This document shows, one piece after another, positions 8,126 through 16,331 of a DNA stretch of 64,000 nt; position 1 is the first letter of the stretch; each line of letters starts with the position of its first letter. The position numbers and the translations under genes were made by a program. The stretch covers positions 1 through 64,000 of the forward strand of contig DCVK01000061.1 in the NCBI GenBank assembly GCA_002335385.1. Direction: 5' to 3'. The notes under the pieces are model-generated. The model ran no database searches and was not told where the DNA came from. It saw nothing but the letters and a program-made list of their open reading frames with translations. The stretch is from Candidatus Aminicenantes bacterium UBA2190. GTDB lineage: Bacteria; Acidobacteriota; Aminicenantia; UBA2199.

Positions 8126-10114
8126 CTATTTGAGTGTGAAGGAAAAGACCTTGTCGCTGCGATTGCCGCCCAGGTCGGCCACCTGGACCCGCAGCTCGTT
8201 CCTGCCTGTTCTCAGGCTTGCCAGGTCCGTGACCAGGACATGGCCCCAATCGGGATCGAATTCAGCATCCAGCTGGCGGCCGTTCAGCCGCAGCGACAGG
8301 GATTCGTCGTCGATGCCCTTGCCCCGGTCGCTGAGGCGGACCACCAGCCGGCGCAGCTTGTCGAGCTGCCGCGAACCCGGCCGCTGCAGGGAGACGGCGG
8401 GGGGGTAGACATCCCGCAGCAGCGCGAACGTCCCGGCGGTCAGGACGCGGCAGCTCACGGTCCCTTCCCCGCGTTCATGGAGGGTCGGCACGTAGCTCCA
8501 GCCTCTCGTCGCCGGCCGGTATTTGAATATCCCCAGCTGGGCGATGCGCTCGGTCCCGGCGGGTACGCGGAACGAATATCGCACCGCGTCCAGGAAGGCG
8601 AAGTGAGAGGGCTCTGAGCGGACCGGGACGCCCAGCATCGGCAGGTCGGGGCACAGGGCCACCTCCTCCAGCAGCAGCACGGTCGGCTCGCGCACCGTCG
8701 TGGCGCCGAATTCAGCCGCGAATTCCCCGAAACGCACGCTCTGCGCCATGTGGTTCTTCAGCCAGACCAGCCGCAGGATCTTTTGCCGGGCTTCCACGAC
8801 CAGGCCGGAGACGGTCATCTCGAAGCGCAACTGCAGATGCGGCTCGTGGTTCAGCGGCTGGAAGCTGAAAAAGAGGCCCTGTTCGTATTCACGGGCCGGA
8901 ATGACCTTTTCCTCCTTTCCCTGGATGACCCTCAGCCTCAGCTGCGCGGACGCTGCCGGGAAATCCTCGGCCTTGACCATCACGTCGCCGCGGTTGGCAT
9001 GGACCGAAAACTCGGTGCACTGCATCCGTCCGCTGCCGGGAGCGTCCGGCGCGACGCGGCGCCGGAAGGACCGGGGCTCGCCGTCGGGATCCCTGCTCAG
9101 CGGCAGGACGGCCAGCGAGCGGTTTCCCTGCACGTCGCTGACCTGCACCCGGAGCTCGTGCCGGCCGGGTGCCAGGCGCTGCAGTTCATCGGCCAGCCGC
9201 GCCCGGGAATTTTCCAGCGCAAAGCCCTCCTGGGAACAAAGGTTGAAAAAATAGGTCGAAGGCCCCGAATAGGACATGTCGTACAGCATGCCCAGCTGGT
9301 TGTTATCGTCCCGGCTCAAGCGGTCGAAGGAAATGTTGAACACCGAACGTCCGTCCAGGCTGGCTTCCAGGCGGTAGGGGGCGACCACATGGGAGACGCC
9401 GGAGAGGTCGACGGCATGCAGGACGACGTCGCAGGGGCCATTGATCCTCAAGGGCTCCGTCGGCGTGCAGGCGTCACCGGCCCGGCGCAGCCGGAAATAG
9501 AACTCGCCGATATCGCCGTTGACCAGAGTGCCCGCCCGGCTGCGCAGCAGCACCCCCTTCAACAGGGGCGCCTGCCGGTCGGGAGACGGGGGGGTGATCA
9601 ACGTCAGGGGATTGACGGCCCGGTCGGCGGCATCACGGATCTCCAGGTGCAGGTGGGCGAAGCCGGCGCCGCTCTCGCCGCTGTAGCCGATGACCTCGCC
9701 GCGGCGCACGGCCACGGGGCCGGCCAGCATGTGGTCGCCGAAGTATTTTTTCCCCGACACAGACCGCACGCGGGCGACCACGGCCTCGAGGTCGGGGCGG
9801 AACCTGTCCAGGTGGGCGTACAGCGAAGTGACGCCGCCGGCATGGCGCAGCAGCAGGCAGCGCCCGTAGCCGCGCCGGGACACGGTCAGGCGCACGATCG
9901 CCCCGTCGGCAACGGCCAGCACCGGGAAGCCCGTCCGCTTCATGGTGCGCAGGTCGATGCCGGCATGGAAATGGTTGGCGCGGAATTCCTGGAACGCCGA
10001 GCTGATGCCGTCGTCGATGGCCAGCGGCCAGGCGTATTTCCCGTCCGGGTCCTGGGCGGACAGCCAGCAGGCCGCCGCCAGGAAAAACAGGAATGCGCTG
10101 AGCCGAGTACTCAT
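8126..10114 (-). CDS. Secreted M23-family metallopeptidase with large C-terminal region
   Basis: 662 residues from the ATG at 10114, chosen because a signal peptide follows (MSTRLSAFLFFLAAACWLSA). The LytM/M23 domain is N-terminal: HFHAGID (Zn ligands His and Asp, near residue 50) and FAHLHLE (near 153), with GEVIGYSGESGAGF between. The remaining ~450 residues look beta-rich, with two Ig-like segments ending RNELRVQVADLGGN, a pattern seen earlier as HELRVQVSDVQGN. It likely cuts peptidoglycan peptides or acts as a division or envelope activator. Last gene of a minus-strand run with the helical-repeat and UbiA genes. Confidence 0.85.
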   Translation of the reverse strand: MSTRLSAFLFFLAAACWLSAQDPDGKYAWPLAIDDGISSAFQEFRANHFHAGIDLRTMKRTGFPVLAVADGAIVRLTVSRRGYGRCLLLRHAGGVTSLYAHLDRFRPDLEAVVARVRSVSGKKYFGDHMLAGPVAVRRGEVIGYSGESGAGFAHLHLEIRDAADRAVNPLTLITPPSPDRQAPLLKGVLLRSRAGTLVNGDIGEFYFRLRRAGDACTPTEPLRINGPCDVVLHAVDLSGVSHVVAPYRLEASLDGRSVFNISFDRLSRDDNNQLGMLYDMSYSGPSTYFFNLCSQEGFALENSRARLADELQRLAPGRHELRVQVSDVQGNRSLAVLPLSRDPDGEPRSFRRRVAPDAPGSGRMQCTEFSVHANRGDVMVKAEDFPAASAQLRLRVIQGKEEKVIPAREYEQGLFFSFQPLNHEPHLQLRFEMTVSGLVVEARQKILRLVWLKNHMAQSVRFGEFAAEFGATTVREPTVLLLEEVALCPDLPMLGVPVRSEPSHFAFLDAVRYSFRVPAGTERIAQLGIFKYRPATRGWSYVPTLHERGEGTVSCRVLTAGTFALLRDVYPPAVSLQRPGSRQLDKLRRLVVRLSDRGKGIDDESLSLRLNGRQLDAEFDPDWGHVLVTDLASLRTGRNELRVQVADLGGNRSDKVFSFTLK

Positions 10115-10123
10115 CCGCTGCCG

Positions 10124-10153
10124 ATTGTACCCCAGGTCGGCGGCGGGGGGCAA
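10124..10153 (-). promoter_or_regulatory. Possible sigma-70 promoter of the M23 peptidase gene
   Basis: Minus strand TTGCCC (10153-10148), an 18-base spacer and TACAAT (10129-10124), ending nine bases before the ATG. This would give a leader of only two or three bases. Confidence 0.4.
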
Positions 10154-10167
10154 GTCCGAGAGATTTC

Positions 10168-10812
10168 TCAGCCGCCCGGGCCGCGATTCTCGATGTAGGA
10201 ACGGATATGGTCGCGCACGGACTGGTGCGTGCTTTCGTCGCGAAACAGCTTTTGCAGCCGGGCCAGCCCCAGGTGGGGAATGATTTTCAGCAGGATGCGG
10301 ACCGGAGCCTCCGGGTCATGGGCGACGGCCTCGGCCACGGCCGGGCTCTGGAACCAGGAAGTTTCGGCAAGGGCCTGGTAGAAGCGGCTGCGGTCGAGGC
10401 TGCGGTTGACGAAGCGCAGCACGACCTCCTCGCTGCAGCTGGGATTCTGCAGGATGGTCTGGATAAGCTGGGGTTGGTCCTCGTCACTGAGGGCCAGGAG
10501 CAGGGAGTTCGAGGCCATCTTCAGCAGGGATGTTTTTTCTCCCAGGGCCAGCCGCTTGTAGCGCTGCAGGAATTCCAGCTCGGCCTTCTTGCGGACGAAG
10601 GGATTGGCCTTGACGTTCTTGATGACTCGTACCAGGTCGGCGGCGAACAGCTTGCTGAGGATGCCCAGCGCCAGGCCCTGGGGGAAGCGGGGATGCTGCG
10701 CCAGGCCCAGCTGCACGCGGTAATCGTCCTTGTGCCGGCGGTGGATGTCCTCCAGTTCCTCCTGGCTGACGGCGGATGACTGCAGCCTTTTGATGACGTC
10801 CAGGCTGACCAA
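10168..10812 (-). CDS. Helical-repeat protein of unknown function
   Basis: 214 residues with no signal peptide or membrane segment. The sequence is a run of short amphipathic helix pairs with recurring patterns such as LAQHPRFPQGLA, ILQNPSCSEEVVLRFV and AVAHDPEAPVRILLKI. These resemble HEAT or leucine-rich-variant (LRV) repeats. The start is TTG at 10812, with GAGG five to six bases upstream. It begins seven bases after the UbiA gene stops, so the two share a transcript. Role unknown; a protein-interaction scaffold is likely. Confidence 0.7.
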   Translation of the reverse strand: MVSLDVIKRLQSSAVSQEELEDIHRRHKDDYRVQLGLAQHPRFPQGLALGILSKLFAADLVRVIKNVKANPFVRKKAELEFLQRYKRLALGEKTSLLKMASNSLLLALSDEDQPQLIQTILQNPSCSEEVVLRFVNRSLDRSRFYQALAETSWFQSPAVAEAVAHDPEAPVRILLKIIPHLGLARLQKLFRDESTHQSVRDHIRSYIENRGPGG

Positions 10813-10819
10813 TGCCGCC

Positions 10820-11701
10820 TCAGCGCGTCACCAACAGGATGAAGACGCTGACCCAGAGGACCAGGTTCAGGGTGAAGGGCAGGTCACTGGCAATGATGTC
10901 GGCAGGGCTTTCGCCCTCGCCTTTCGCATAGGAGAGGAACAGGTAGCGGAAGATGCCGAAGATGACGAACGGGACCGTGAAAAACAGATTGTCCGTATGG
11001 AATTTCAACTGCACGTCCGGGGAGAGCACGTACATGATGTACGAGATCAGGGTGGTGGCCGTGGCGACGCTGATCATCTGGTCCAGCATGCCGATGTTGT
11101 AGCTTTCCAGTGTCTTGCGCGTGACCACCTCGGGATGAAGCTCCTGGACCTTGAGCAACTCCTGCCGGCGCTTGATCAGGGCCAGGAAAATGGCCAGCAG
11201 GAAGGTGGAGATGAGGATCCAGGGATAGAGGACGACCGAGTTCACCGCCCCGCCGATCATGACCCGCAGCACGAAGCCCAGGGCGATGACCATGATATCG
11301 ATGATGACCACCCGCTTCAGGAAAAGCGAGTAGAACACGTTCAGGACGACATAGAAAACGGTGATCAGGAGGAACTCCCGGTTGAAGCGGGCGATCAGCA
11401 GCAACACGACGGCGATCAACGCCGCCGCGACCGCCAGCGTCCAGCGCACGTCCAGGCGGCCGCAGGCGATGGGCCGGTCCTTCTTCACCGGGTGCAGCCT
11501 GTCCTGCTCGCGGTCCAGGACGTCGTTGAACACGTACATGCAGCCCGTGACCAGGCTGAAAAGCAGGAAGGCCAGCAGGCTCCTCCATACGTAGGAAACA
11601 TGGAACATGTGCAGGGAGAAGATCATGGGGGCGAAGATGAAGACATTCTTCATCCATTGCTTCGGCCGCAGCGAGATCAGGAAATATTTCAGGGCTTGCA
11701 T
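10820..11701 (-). CDS. UbiA-family prenyltransferase, decaprenyl-phosphate phosphoribosyltransferase type
   Basis: 293 residues with about nine membrane helices. The start SLRPKQWMKNVFIFAP and the Mg-binding motif FNDVLDREQDRLHP (NDxxDxxxD) match the DPPR synthase branch of UbiA rather than quinone enzymes. It would transfer a phosphoribosyl or similar group to polyprenyl phosphate for cell-envelope glycans. The ATG at 11701 was chosen over an upstream in-frame ATG because a TATAAT hexamer ends exactly six bases before it, implying a leaderless mRNA whose upstream codons are not transcribed. Confidence 0.85.
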   Translation of the reverse strand: MQALKYFLISLRPKQWMKNVFIFAPMIFSLHMFHVSYVWRSLLAFLLFSLVTGCMYVFNDVLDREQDRLHPVKKDRPIACGRLDVRWTLAVAAALIAVVLLLIARFNREFLLITVFYVVLNVFYSLFLKRVVIIDIMVIALGFVLRVMIGGAVNSVVLYPWILISTFLLAIFLALIKRRQELLKVQELHPEVVTRKTLESYNIGMLDQMISVATATTLISYIMYVLSPDVQLKFHTDNLFFTVPFVIFGIFRYLFLSYAKGEGESPADIIASDLPFTLNLVLWVSVFILLVTR

Positions 11702-11707
11702 TGGGAC

Positions 11708-11713
11708 ATTATA
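11708..11713 (-). promoter_or_regulatory. -10 element of a probable leaderless promoter (UbiA gene)
   Basis: Minus strand TATAAT (11713-11708) followed by six bases and the ATG at 11701. The -35 region is weak (ACATGA at 17 bases). Confidence 0.55.
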
Positions 11714-11754
11714 CCAAAAAAGGACCGATTTCATGTAATTGATGTAAAGTCAAA

Positions 11755-11873
11755 ATTGAAAAGTGAATTGAGAAACTCAAGGGGAAGAAATGTATAGGTG
11801 GAATTTATATTATTTTTCTTTGATCTTGCCATTGCGCTTTACATTTCACTTTTCACTATTCACTTTTCACTAG
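11755..11873. repeat. GTGAAAA-type inverted-repeat element
   Basis: The left part carries GAAAAGTGAATTG. The right arm (about 11842-11872) is built from repeated TTTCACT units. The middle is AT-rich and unlike the neighbouring genes. The right arm runs into pgi and encodes its last residues (SEK and stop). A second copy lies at 60438-60543. Confidence 0.6.
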
Positions 11874-13494
11874 GATTCTTGTCTCTGCAATATTCGATCA
11901 ACGCCCGGGTCGAACCGTCCTCATCGTCGGCGGGCAACTCGCCCTTGATCTTGGGCAACAGGCGGCCGGCGATCTTCTTCCCCAGCTCCACGCCCCACTG
12001 ATCGAAGGAAAAGACATTCCAGAGCACTCCCTGGGCGAACACCTTGTGCTCGTAGAGGGCGATCAGCTTGCCCAGGGTGGCGGGGGTGAGTTCCTCGGCG
12101 AGGATGGTGTTGCTCGGGCGGTTTCCGGCGAATTCGCGGAACGGCTGGAGCGCTGCAGGGACTTTCTCGCGGGCCAGTTCCTCCCGGGTCCTGCCGAAGG
12201 CCAGCGCCTGCGCCTGGGCGAACATGTTGGCCAGCAACTGTTCGTGATGATCGCGGAACGGTTCCAGCGAACGGCGGTAGCCGATGAAATCGCAGGGGAC
12301 CGCCTGGGTGCCCTGGTGCAGCAGCTGGAAAAACGCGTGCTGGCCCCCTGTGCCCGGTTCTCCCCAGAGCACCGGCGCGGTCGCGTAGTCCACCTCCCTG
12401 CCGCCGCGGTCGACGCCCTTGCCGTTGGACTCCATCTCCAGCTGCTGCAGGAAGGCCGGAAAGAGTCGGAGGTACTGGCTGTACGGCAGGACGGCATGAG
12501 TGGCGGCCCCCATGAAATCGGCGTGCCAGACGCCCAGCAGCGCCAGCAGCAGCGGCAGGTTCTCTCGCGGCGGCGCGCTGCGGAAATGGCGGTCCATGGC
12601 CGCACAGCCGCTCAGCATGTCGATGAAGCGCTCGGGACCGACAGCCATCATCAGCGGCAGGCCGACCGCCGAGGAAAGCGAAAAGCGCCCGCCCACCCAA
12701 TCCCAGAATTCGAAGACATTCTCGGCGGCAACGCCCCATGCCAGCGCCGCCTGCGGATGGGCGGTCACGGCAGCGACGTGGCGGACCAGGGCGGCCCGGT
12801 CCTGAAAATGTTCGAGCAGCCAGTCGCGGGCAGCGCCGGCGTTGGCCATGGTTTCCTGGGTGGTGAAGGTCTTGGAAGCGATGATGAACAGCGTCGTCTC
12901 CGGGGAGAGGAAGCGCAGCGTCTCGGACAAGTGGCTGGGATCAAGGTTGGACACGAAATGGACCTGCAGGTCGCGCTGGGAGTAGAAGCGCAGGGCGGCG
13001 CAGGCCATGCGCGGGCCCAGGTCGGAGCCGCCGATGCCGATGTGAACGACATGGCGCAGGGGGCGGCCGCCATGGCCGATCCAGTTCCCCGAGCGGATGC
13101 GTCCGGCGGCGGCGGCCATCTGCTCCCTCACCTCGCGGATGCGCGGCATGACGTCGGCGCCGTCGACCCGCTGCGGGCGACCGGAAGAATCGCGCAGCGC
13201 CCAGTGCAGGGCCGGCCGGCCCTCGGTCTCGTTGACCGCCTCGCCGGCGAACAGTCGCCGGACTTCCTGCTCCAGGCCGCAGGCTGCGGCCAGGGCGAAC
13301 AGCAGGTCCAGGGTCTCGTCGTTGACCGGGTTTTTCGCAAAGTCGAGATAAATGCCCTCGGCCTGGAGCGCGTAGCGCCGGCCGCGCCCGGGGTCGGCGG
13401 CGAAAAGGTCGCGCAGGTGCAGCTTCTTCATCCCCACCGCATGCTTTCTCAAGGCCAGCCACTCGGGCATCGTCGACCTGCATCGCCGGTTCAT
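11860..13494 (-). CDS. pgi: Glucose-6-phosphate isomerase
   Basis: 544 residues, the full length of the long bacterial GPI class. It interconverts glucose-6-P and fructose-6-P in the cytoplasm. GPI signatures are present: DWVGGRFSLSSAVGLP, HADFMGAATHAVLPYSQYL, MESNGKGV, HQGTQAVPCDFIGY, and the C-terminal VFAQGVLWNVFSFDQWGVELGK. The start at 13494 is supported by AGGGAG eight bases upstream. The last codons lie in an inverted-repeat element, so the native C-terminus may have been replaced by a few residues. Confidence 0.98.
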   Translation of the reverse strand: MNRRCRSTMPEWLALRKHAVGMKKLHLRDLFAADPGRGRRYALQAEGIYLDFAKNPVNDETLDLLFALAAACGLEQEVRRLFAGEAVNETEGRPALHWALRDSSGRPQRVDGADVMPRIREVREQMAAAAGRIRSGNWIGHGGRPLRHVVHIGIGGSDLGPRMACAALRFYSQRDLQVHFVSNLDPSHLSETLRFLSPETTLFIIASKTFTTQETMANAGAARDWLLEHFQDRAALVRHVAAVTAHPQAALAWGVAAENVFEFWDWVGGRFSLSSAVGLPLMMAVGPERFIDMLSGCAAMDRHFRSAPPRENLPLLLALLGVWHADFMGAATHAVLPYSQYLRLFPAFLQQLEMESNGKGVDRGGREVDYATAPVLWGEPGTGGQHAFFQLLHQGTQAVPCDFIGYRRSLEPFRDHHEQLLANMFAQAQALAFGRTREELAREKVPAALQPFREFAGNRPSNTILAEELTPATLGKLIALYEHKVFAQGVLWNVFSFDQWGVELGKKIAGRLLPKIKGELPADDEDGSTRALIEYCRDKNPSEK

Positions 13495-13511
13495 GGTTCT
13501 TCTCCCTGCGC

Positions 13512-13541
13512 TTTATACATGAAGGGCCTGGTCAAAGTCAA
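13512..13541 (-). promoter_or_regulatory. Sigma-70 promoter of pgi
   Basis: Minus strand TTGACT (13541-13536), an 18-base spacer and TATAAA (13517-13512), giving a short leader with a ribosome site. Confidence 0.55.
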
Positions 13542-13673
13542 TGCAGCGGTATCGCTGCCGGATAGGAGGCAACAGCCTCCCGAGCTCGGATCCGCGGACG
13601 GGAGGTTGGATCCCCCCGCCTTTCAAATCCGTGAACGGAAGGGTGTAAAACCCTCCCTGCATTACTCCATATC

Positions 13674-13702
13674 TTGACGGCACCCGGCCGATAAGGTATA
13701 AA
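13674..13702 (+). promoter_or_regulatory. Leaderless-type sigma-70 promoter of larC
   Basis: TTGACG (13674-13679), exactly 17 bases, TATAAA (13697-13702), six bases, then the ATG at 13709. Transcription should start at or next to the A of ATG, and no Shine-Dalgarno is present. Confidence 0.7.
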
Positions 13703-13708
13703 GGCGCC

Positions 13709-14893
13709 ATGGCGCGCGAACTGCTTTTCCAGACCGAAAGCGGGGCATCGGGAGACATGATCCTGGCCGCCCTCATCGACCTGCTCGACGCCGGCGCCGA
13801 ATTCAAGACGACGTTCGAGGCCATCGGCCTTGACGTCACGATCTCGATCGCCGACACGGAGAAGAGCCATCTGCGCTGCAAGCAGGTCACGATCGAGGCG
13901 CCGCCGGCGGCCCACGCCGTCACCTGGACCGAGATCGAGGCGTTCATCGCCGAAGTCCCCCTTTCGGCAAAGGTCCGCCACGACGCCGGGCTCATCTTCA
14001 AGACCATCTTCGCGGCCGAGGCCGCCGTCCATGGGCAGGAGCTGAAGAACGTCCACCTGCACGAGGTCGGCGCCGACGATTCGCTGGTCGACATCCTGGG
14101 ATTCTGCTGGCTGTGGGAGAAGCTGGAGCGCTGCCCGATCATTTTCACCACCCTGGTCACCGGCTTCGGCAGCGTGCGCACCCGTCACGGCCTGCTGCCG
14201 GTGCCGCCGCCGGCGGTGCTGCACATGGTCCAGGGCCTCGCCTGTCGCGCCGGCGACATCGAGGACGAACGGCTGACCCCGACCGCGGCAGCGATCCTGA
14301 CCACGTTCGGACGCCAGGCCCCCTCGCGCGGCAGCGCCCGCCCCTTGCGGGCCGGCTACGGCTGCGGCCACAAGTCGTTCGCCGCGGCGCCCAACCTGCT
14401 GCGGGCCATTCTGGAAGAAAAGGAGGATGCCCGGTCCGACGCCGGCGTCTGGGTGCTGGAGAGCTTTCTCGACGACATCAGCCCCGAGCTGCTCGCCCAT
14501 GCCTCCGAGCGCATCGTCCAGGCCGGGGCCCTGGACATCTTTATCGCCCCGGGCCAGATGAAGAAGGGGCGGCCGGGTTTCCAGCTGACCGTCCTGTGCC
14601 CCGATGAGGCGCATGAGATGGTCAGCGCCGCCATCTTCGCCGAAAGCACGGCCATCGGCCTGCGTCAGCGCTTCTCCGACCGCGTGGTCCTGACGCGCGA
14701 GACGCGCTCGCTGCGGGTGGCCGGACGCGAGGTGCGGCTGAAATCCGCGTTGTTCCAGGGCCGCGCCATGAACGTCAAACCCGAGTTCGACGATGTCCGC
14801 CGCCTCGCCGCCGAGCTGGGCATTCCGGCCAAGGAGGCCATGCGCCTGGTATGGGGAGTCATTCATGAAGAAAATGGACCTGGAAAAGATTAA
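13709..14893 (+). CDS. larC: Nickel pincer cofactor biosynthesis protein LarC
   Basis: 394 residues. LarC inserts nickel into the pyridinium dithio-mononucleotide cofactor of lactate racemase and related enzymes. Family marks are the N-terminal ESGASGDMILAALIDL, HLHEVGADDSLVDILG, the GHKSF region, and the C-terminal KPEFDDVRRLAAELGIP. Here the frame is continuous, whereas in some Lactobacillus strains LarC is made by programmed frameshift. LarB, LarE and LarA are not in the window. It overlaps folE by 29 bases, so the two are co-transcribed. Confidence 0.92.
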   Translation: MARELLFQTESGASGDMILAALIDLLDAGAEFKTTFEAIGLDVTISIADTEKSHLRCKQVTIEAPPAAHAVTWTEIEAFIAEVPLSAKVRHDAGLIFKTIFAAEAAVHGQELKNVHLHEVGADDSLVDILGFCWLWEKLERCPIIFTTLVTGFGSVRTRHGLLPVPPPAVLHMVQGLACRAGDIEDERLTPTAAAILTTFGRQAPSRGSARPLRAGYGCGHKSFAAAPNLLRAILEEKEDARSDAGVWVLESFLDDISPELLAHASERIVQAGALDIFIAPGQMKKGRPGFQLTVLCPDEAHEMVSAAIFAESTAIGLRQRFSDRVVLTRETRSLRVAGREVRLKSALFQGRAMNVKPEFDDVRRLAAELGIPAKEAMRLVWGVIHEENGPGKD

Positions 14894-15443
14894 GCGCGGC
14901 GTCACGTTGATCCTGGAGGGCATCGGCGAGGACTCCGCCTCGGAGCGGCTGCAGGAGACGCCGCGCCGGGCGGCGGCCATGTTCGCCGAAGTCCTGTCGG
15001 GCACGGGCCAGGAGCCGGCCGACTTCCTTAAGTGCCTGACCGAGGAAAAGCACGATGAGATGGTCATCCTCAAGGACATCCCCATCTATTCCATGTGCGA
15101 GCACCACCTGCTTCCCTTCTCGGGCAAGGCCAGCATCGCCTATATCCCCAAGAAAGGGCGCATCATCGGGCTGAACAACCTGGGCTACCTGGTCGATTAC
15201 CTGGCCCGGCGCCTGCAGCTGCAGGAGCGCCTGACCAAGCAGATCGCCGACTATCTGGTGCAGGCCCTCGACCCCATGGGGGTGATGGTGGTGATCAAGG
15301 CCGAGCACCTGTGCATGACCATGCGCGGAGTGAAGAAGCCGGGATCGCTGACCATCACCTCGGCCGTGCGCGGGGTGTTCCGCGAAAACCTCGGCCCGCG
15401 CCAGGAGGCCATGTCGCTGCTGATGAACCCGGAGAGCCGCTGA
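14865..15443 (+). CDS. folE: GTP cyclohydrolase I
   Basis: 192 residues. It opens GTP to dihydroneopterin triphosphate, the first step of folate/tetrahydropterin synthesis. The Zn ligands and active site are visible as MCEHHLLPF and later HLCMTMRGV, with TSAVRGVF near the C-terminus. The start was set at ATG 14865, preceded by GGGGAG; an ATG at 14874 is possible. The gene begins inside the 3' end of larC, consistent with a translationally coupled pair. Confidence 0.96.
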   Translation: MKKMDLEKIKRGVTLILEGIGEDSASERLQETPRRAAAMFAEVLSGTGQEPADFLKCLTEEKHDEMVILKDIPIYSMCEHHLLPFSGKASIAYIPKKGRIIGLNNLGYLVDYLARRLQLQERLTKQIADYLVQALDPMGVMVVIKAEHLCMTMRGVKKPGSLTITSAVRGVFRENLGPRQEAMSLLMNPESR

Positions 15444-15472
15444 GCCGGCATTCAATAAAAGGAGGAGGCAAC

Positions 15473-16036
15473 ATGACCGAAGTCAAAGGCGTGGTCATCG
15501 CATCGACCCCCAAGATGATCCTGGACAAATTCGGCCAGTACGGGTTGAAGAAGTGGCTGGAGCTGATCTCGCCCGCCGCCCGCAGGGTCTATTCGTCCGA
15601 AGTCAACCCCGAGGCCTGGTTCCCGCTGAAGGAGATGCTGATCGAGCCCATGGCCAACATCGCCCAGCTCTTCTACGACTGGGACCTGAAGAAGGCCGCC
15701 TGGGACTTCGGCCGCATGAGCGCCGACAACCGCTTCCATGGCCTGCTCAAGCTGCTGGTCAAGATCCCCAAGACCAACACCCTGGTGGAAAAGGCCGGCG
15801 AGTACCTGGGTTCCTATTACCGCCCCTGCACCATCACCGTGCCCATCAGCGACACGAACTACTGCCTGCTGCGCATCAGCCACTTCCCGGAGATGGACAA
15901 GACCACTGAGTTCCGCATCTGCGGCTGGATCGAGCGCTCCCTGGAGATCTCCGGCGGCAAGAACGTGAAAGTGGAGATCATCAAGTCGCTGACGAATCTT
16001 CAGCCCATCTCGGAGTACGAGCTGCGCTGGGGCTAG
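15473..16036 (+). CDS. Conserved-looking protein of unknown function
   Basis: 187 residues behind a very strong GGAGGAGG site, 30 bases after folE. It has no signal peptide or membrane helix. The sequence is a mixed alpha/beta domain with blocks SSEVNPEAWFPL, LFYDWDLKKAAWDFGR and YLGSYYRPCTITV. The layout (an N-terminal helical part with a conserved aromatic WDFGR-like segment, then a beta-rich C-terminal half) recalls the roughly 190-residue DUF2378/heme-NO-binding-like proteins of myxobacteria, but I cannot confirm that by eye. No function is assigned. Confidence 0.75.
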   Translation: MTEVKGVVIASTPKMILDKFGQYGLKKWLELISPAARRVYSSEVNPEAWFPLKEMLIEPMANIAQLFYDWDLKKAAWDFGRMSADNRFHGLLKLLVKIPKTNTLVEKAGEYLGSYYRPCTITVPISDTNYCLLRISHFPEMDKTTEFRICGWIERSLEISGGKNVKVEIIKSLTNLQPISEYELRWG

Positions 16037-16050
16037 GGCTTGCAGCAATC

Positions 16051-16310
16051 GGTTTGCGGTTGACGGTGCACGGTGTAGGGCAAGAAAAGAAAGCAATAAT
16101 AAGAATTAACCGCCAAATCCCAAATTCCAATGACCCAATCCCCTAGCGGGGACTTTGACCCAAACGAAGAGAATGCCCATTTCAAGGGGCTTTCGTTTGG
16201 GAAATTGGAATTTGGAGCTTGGAATTTATTTGGAATTTGGTGCTTGAGATTTGGAATTCAAGTCTTACGATTGCCTCTTCTCTTCCCGTCAACCGTCAAC
16301 CGTTTACCGT
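16051..16310. repeat. Nested inverted-repeat element (GACGGTG / CCAAATTCC type)
   Basis: Outer arms: GCGGTTGACGGTGCACGGT on the left against CCGTCAACCGTCAACCGTTT on the right. An inner arm pair is CCCAAATTCCAATGACC on the left and AAATTGGAATTTGG on the right, followed by several TTGGAATTTGG-like units. It fills almost the whole 295-base gap between the unknown gene and sppA. A related partial copy lies at 20597-20700. Confidence 0.6.
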
Positions 16311-16331
16311 ATGCCGAGTTCGCAGCGGCGC

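Noticed and set aside
13538..15085. A 515-codon open frame on the minus strand opposite larC and folE
   Set aside because: It mirrors the third-position G+C of real plus-strand genes. The protein is low-complexity (Gly/Ala/Arg/Gln) with no fold, while larC and folE have diagnostic motifs.
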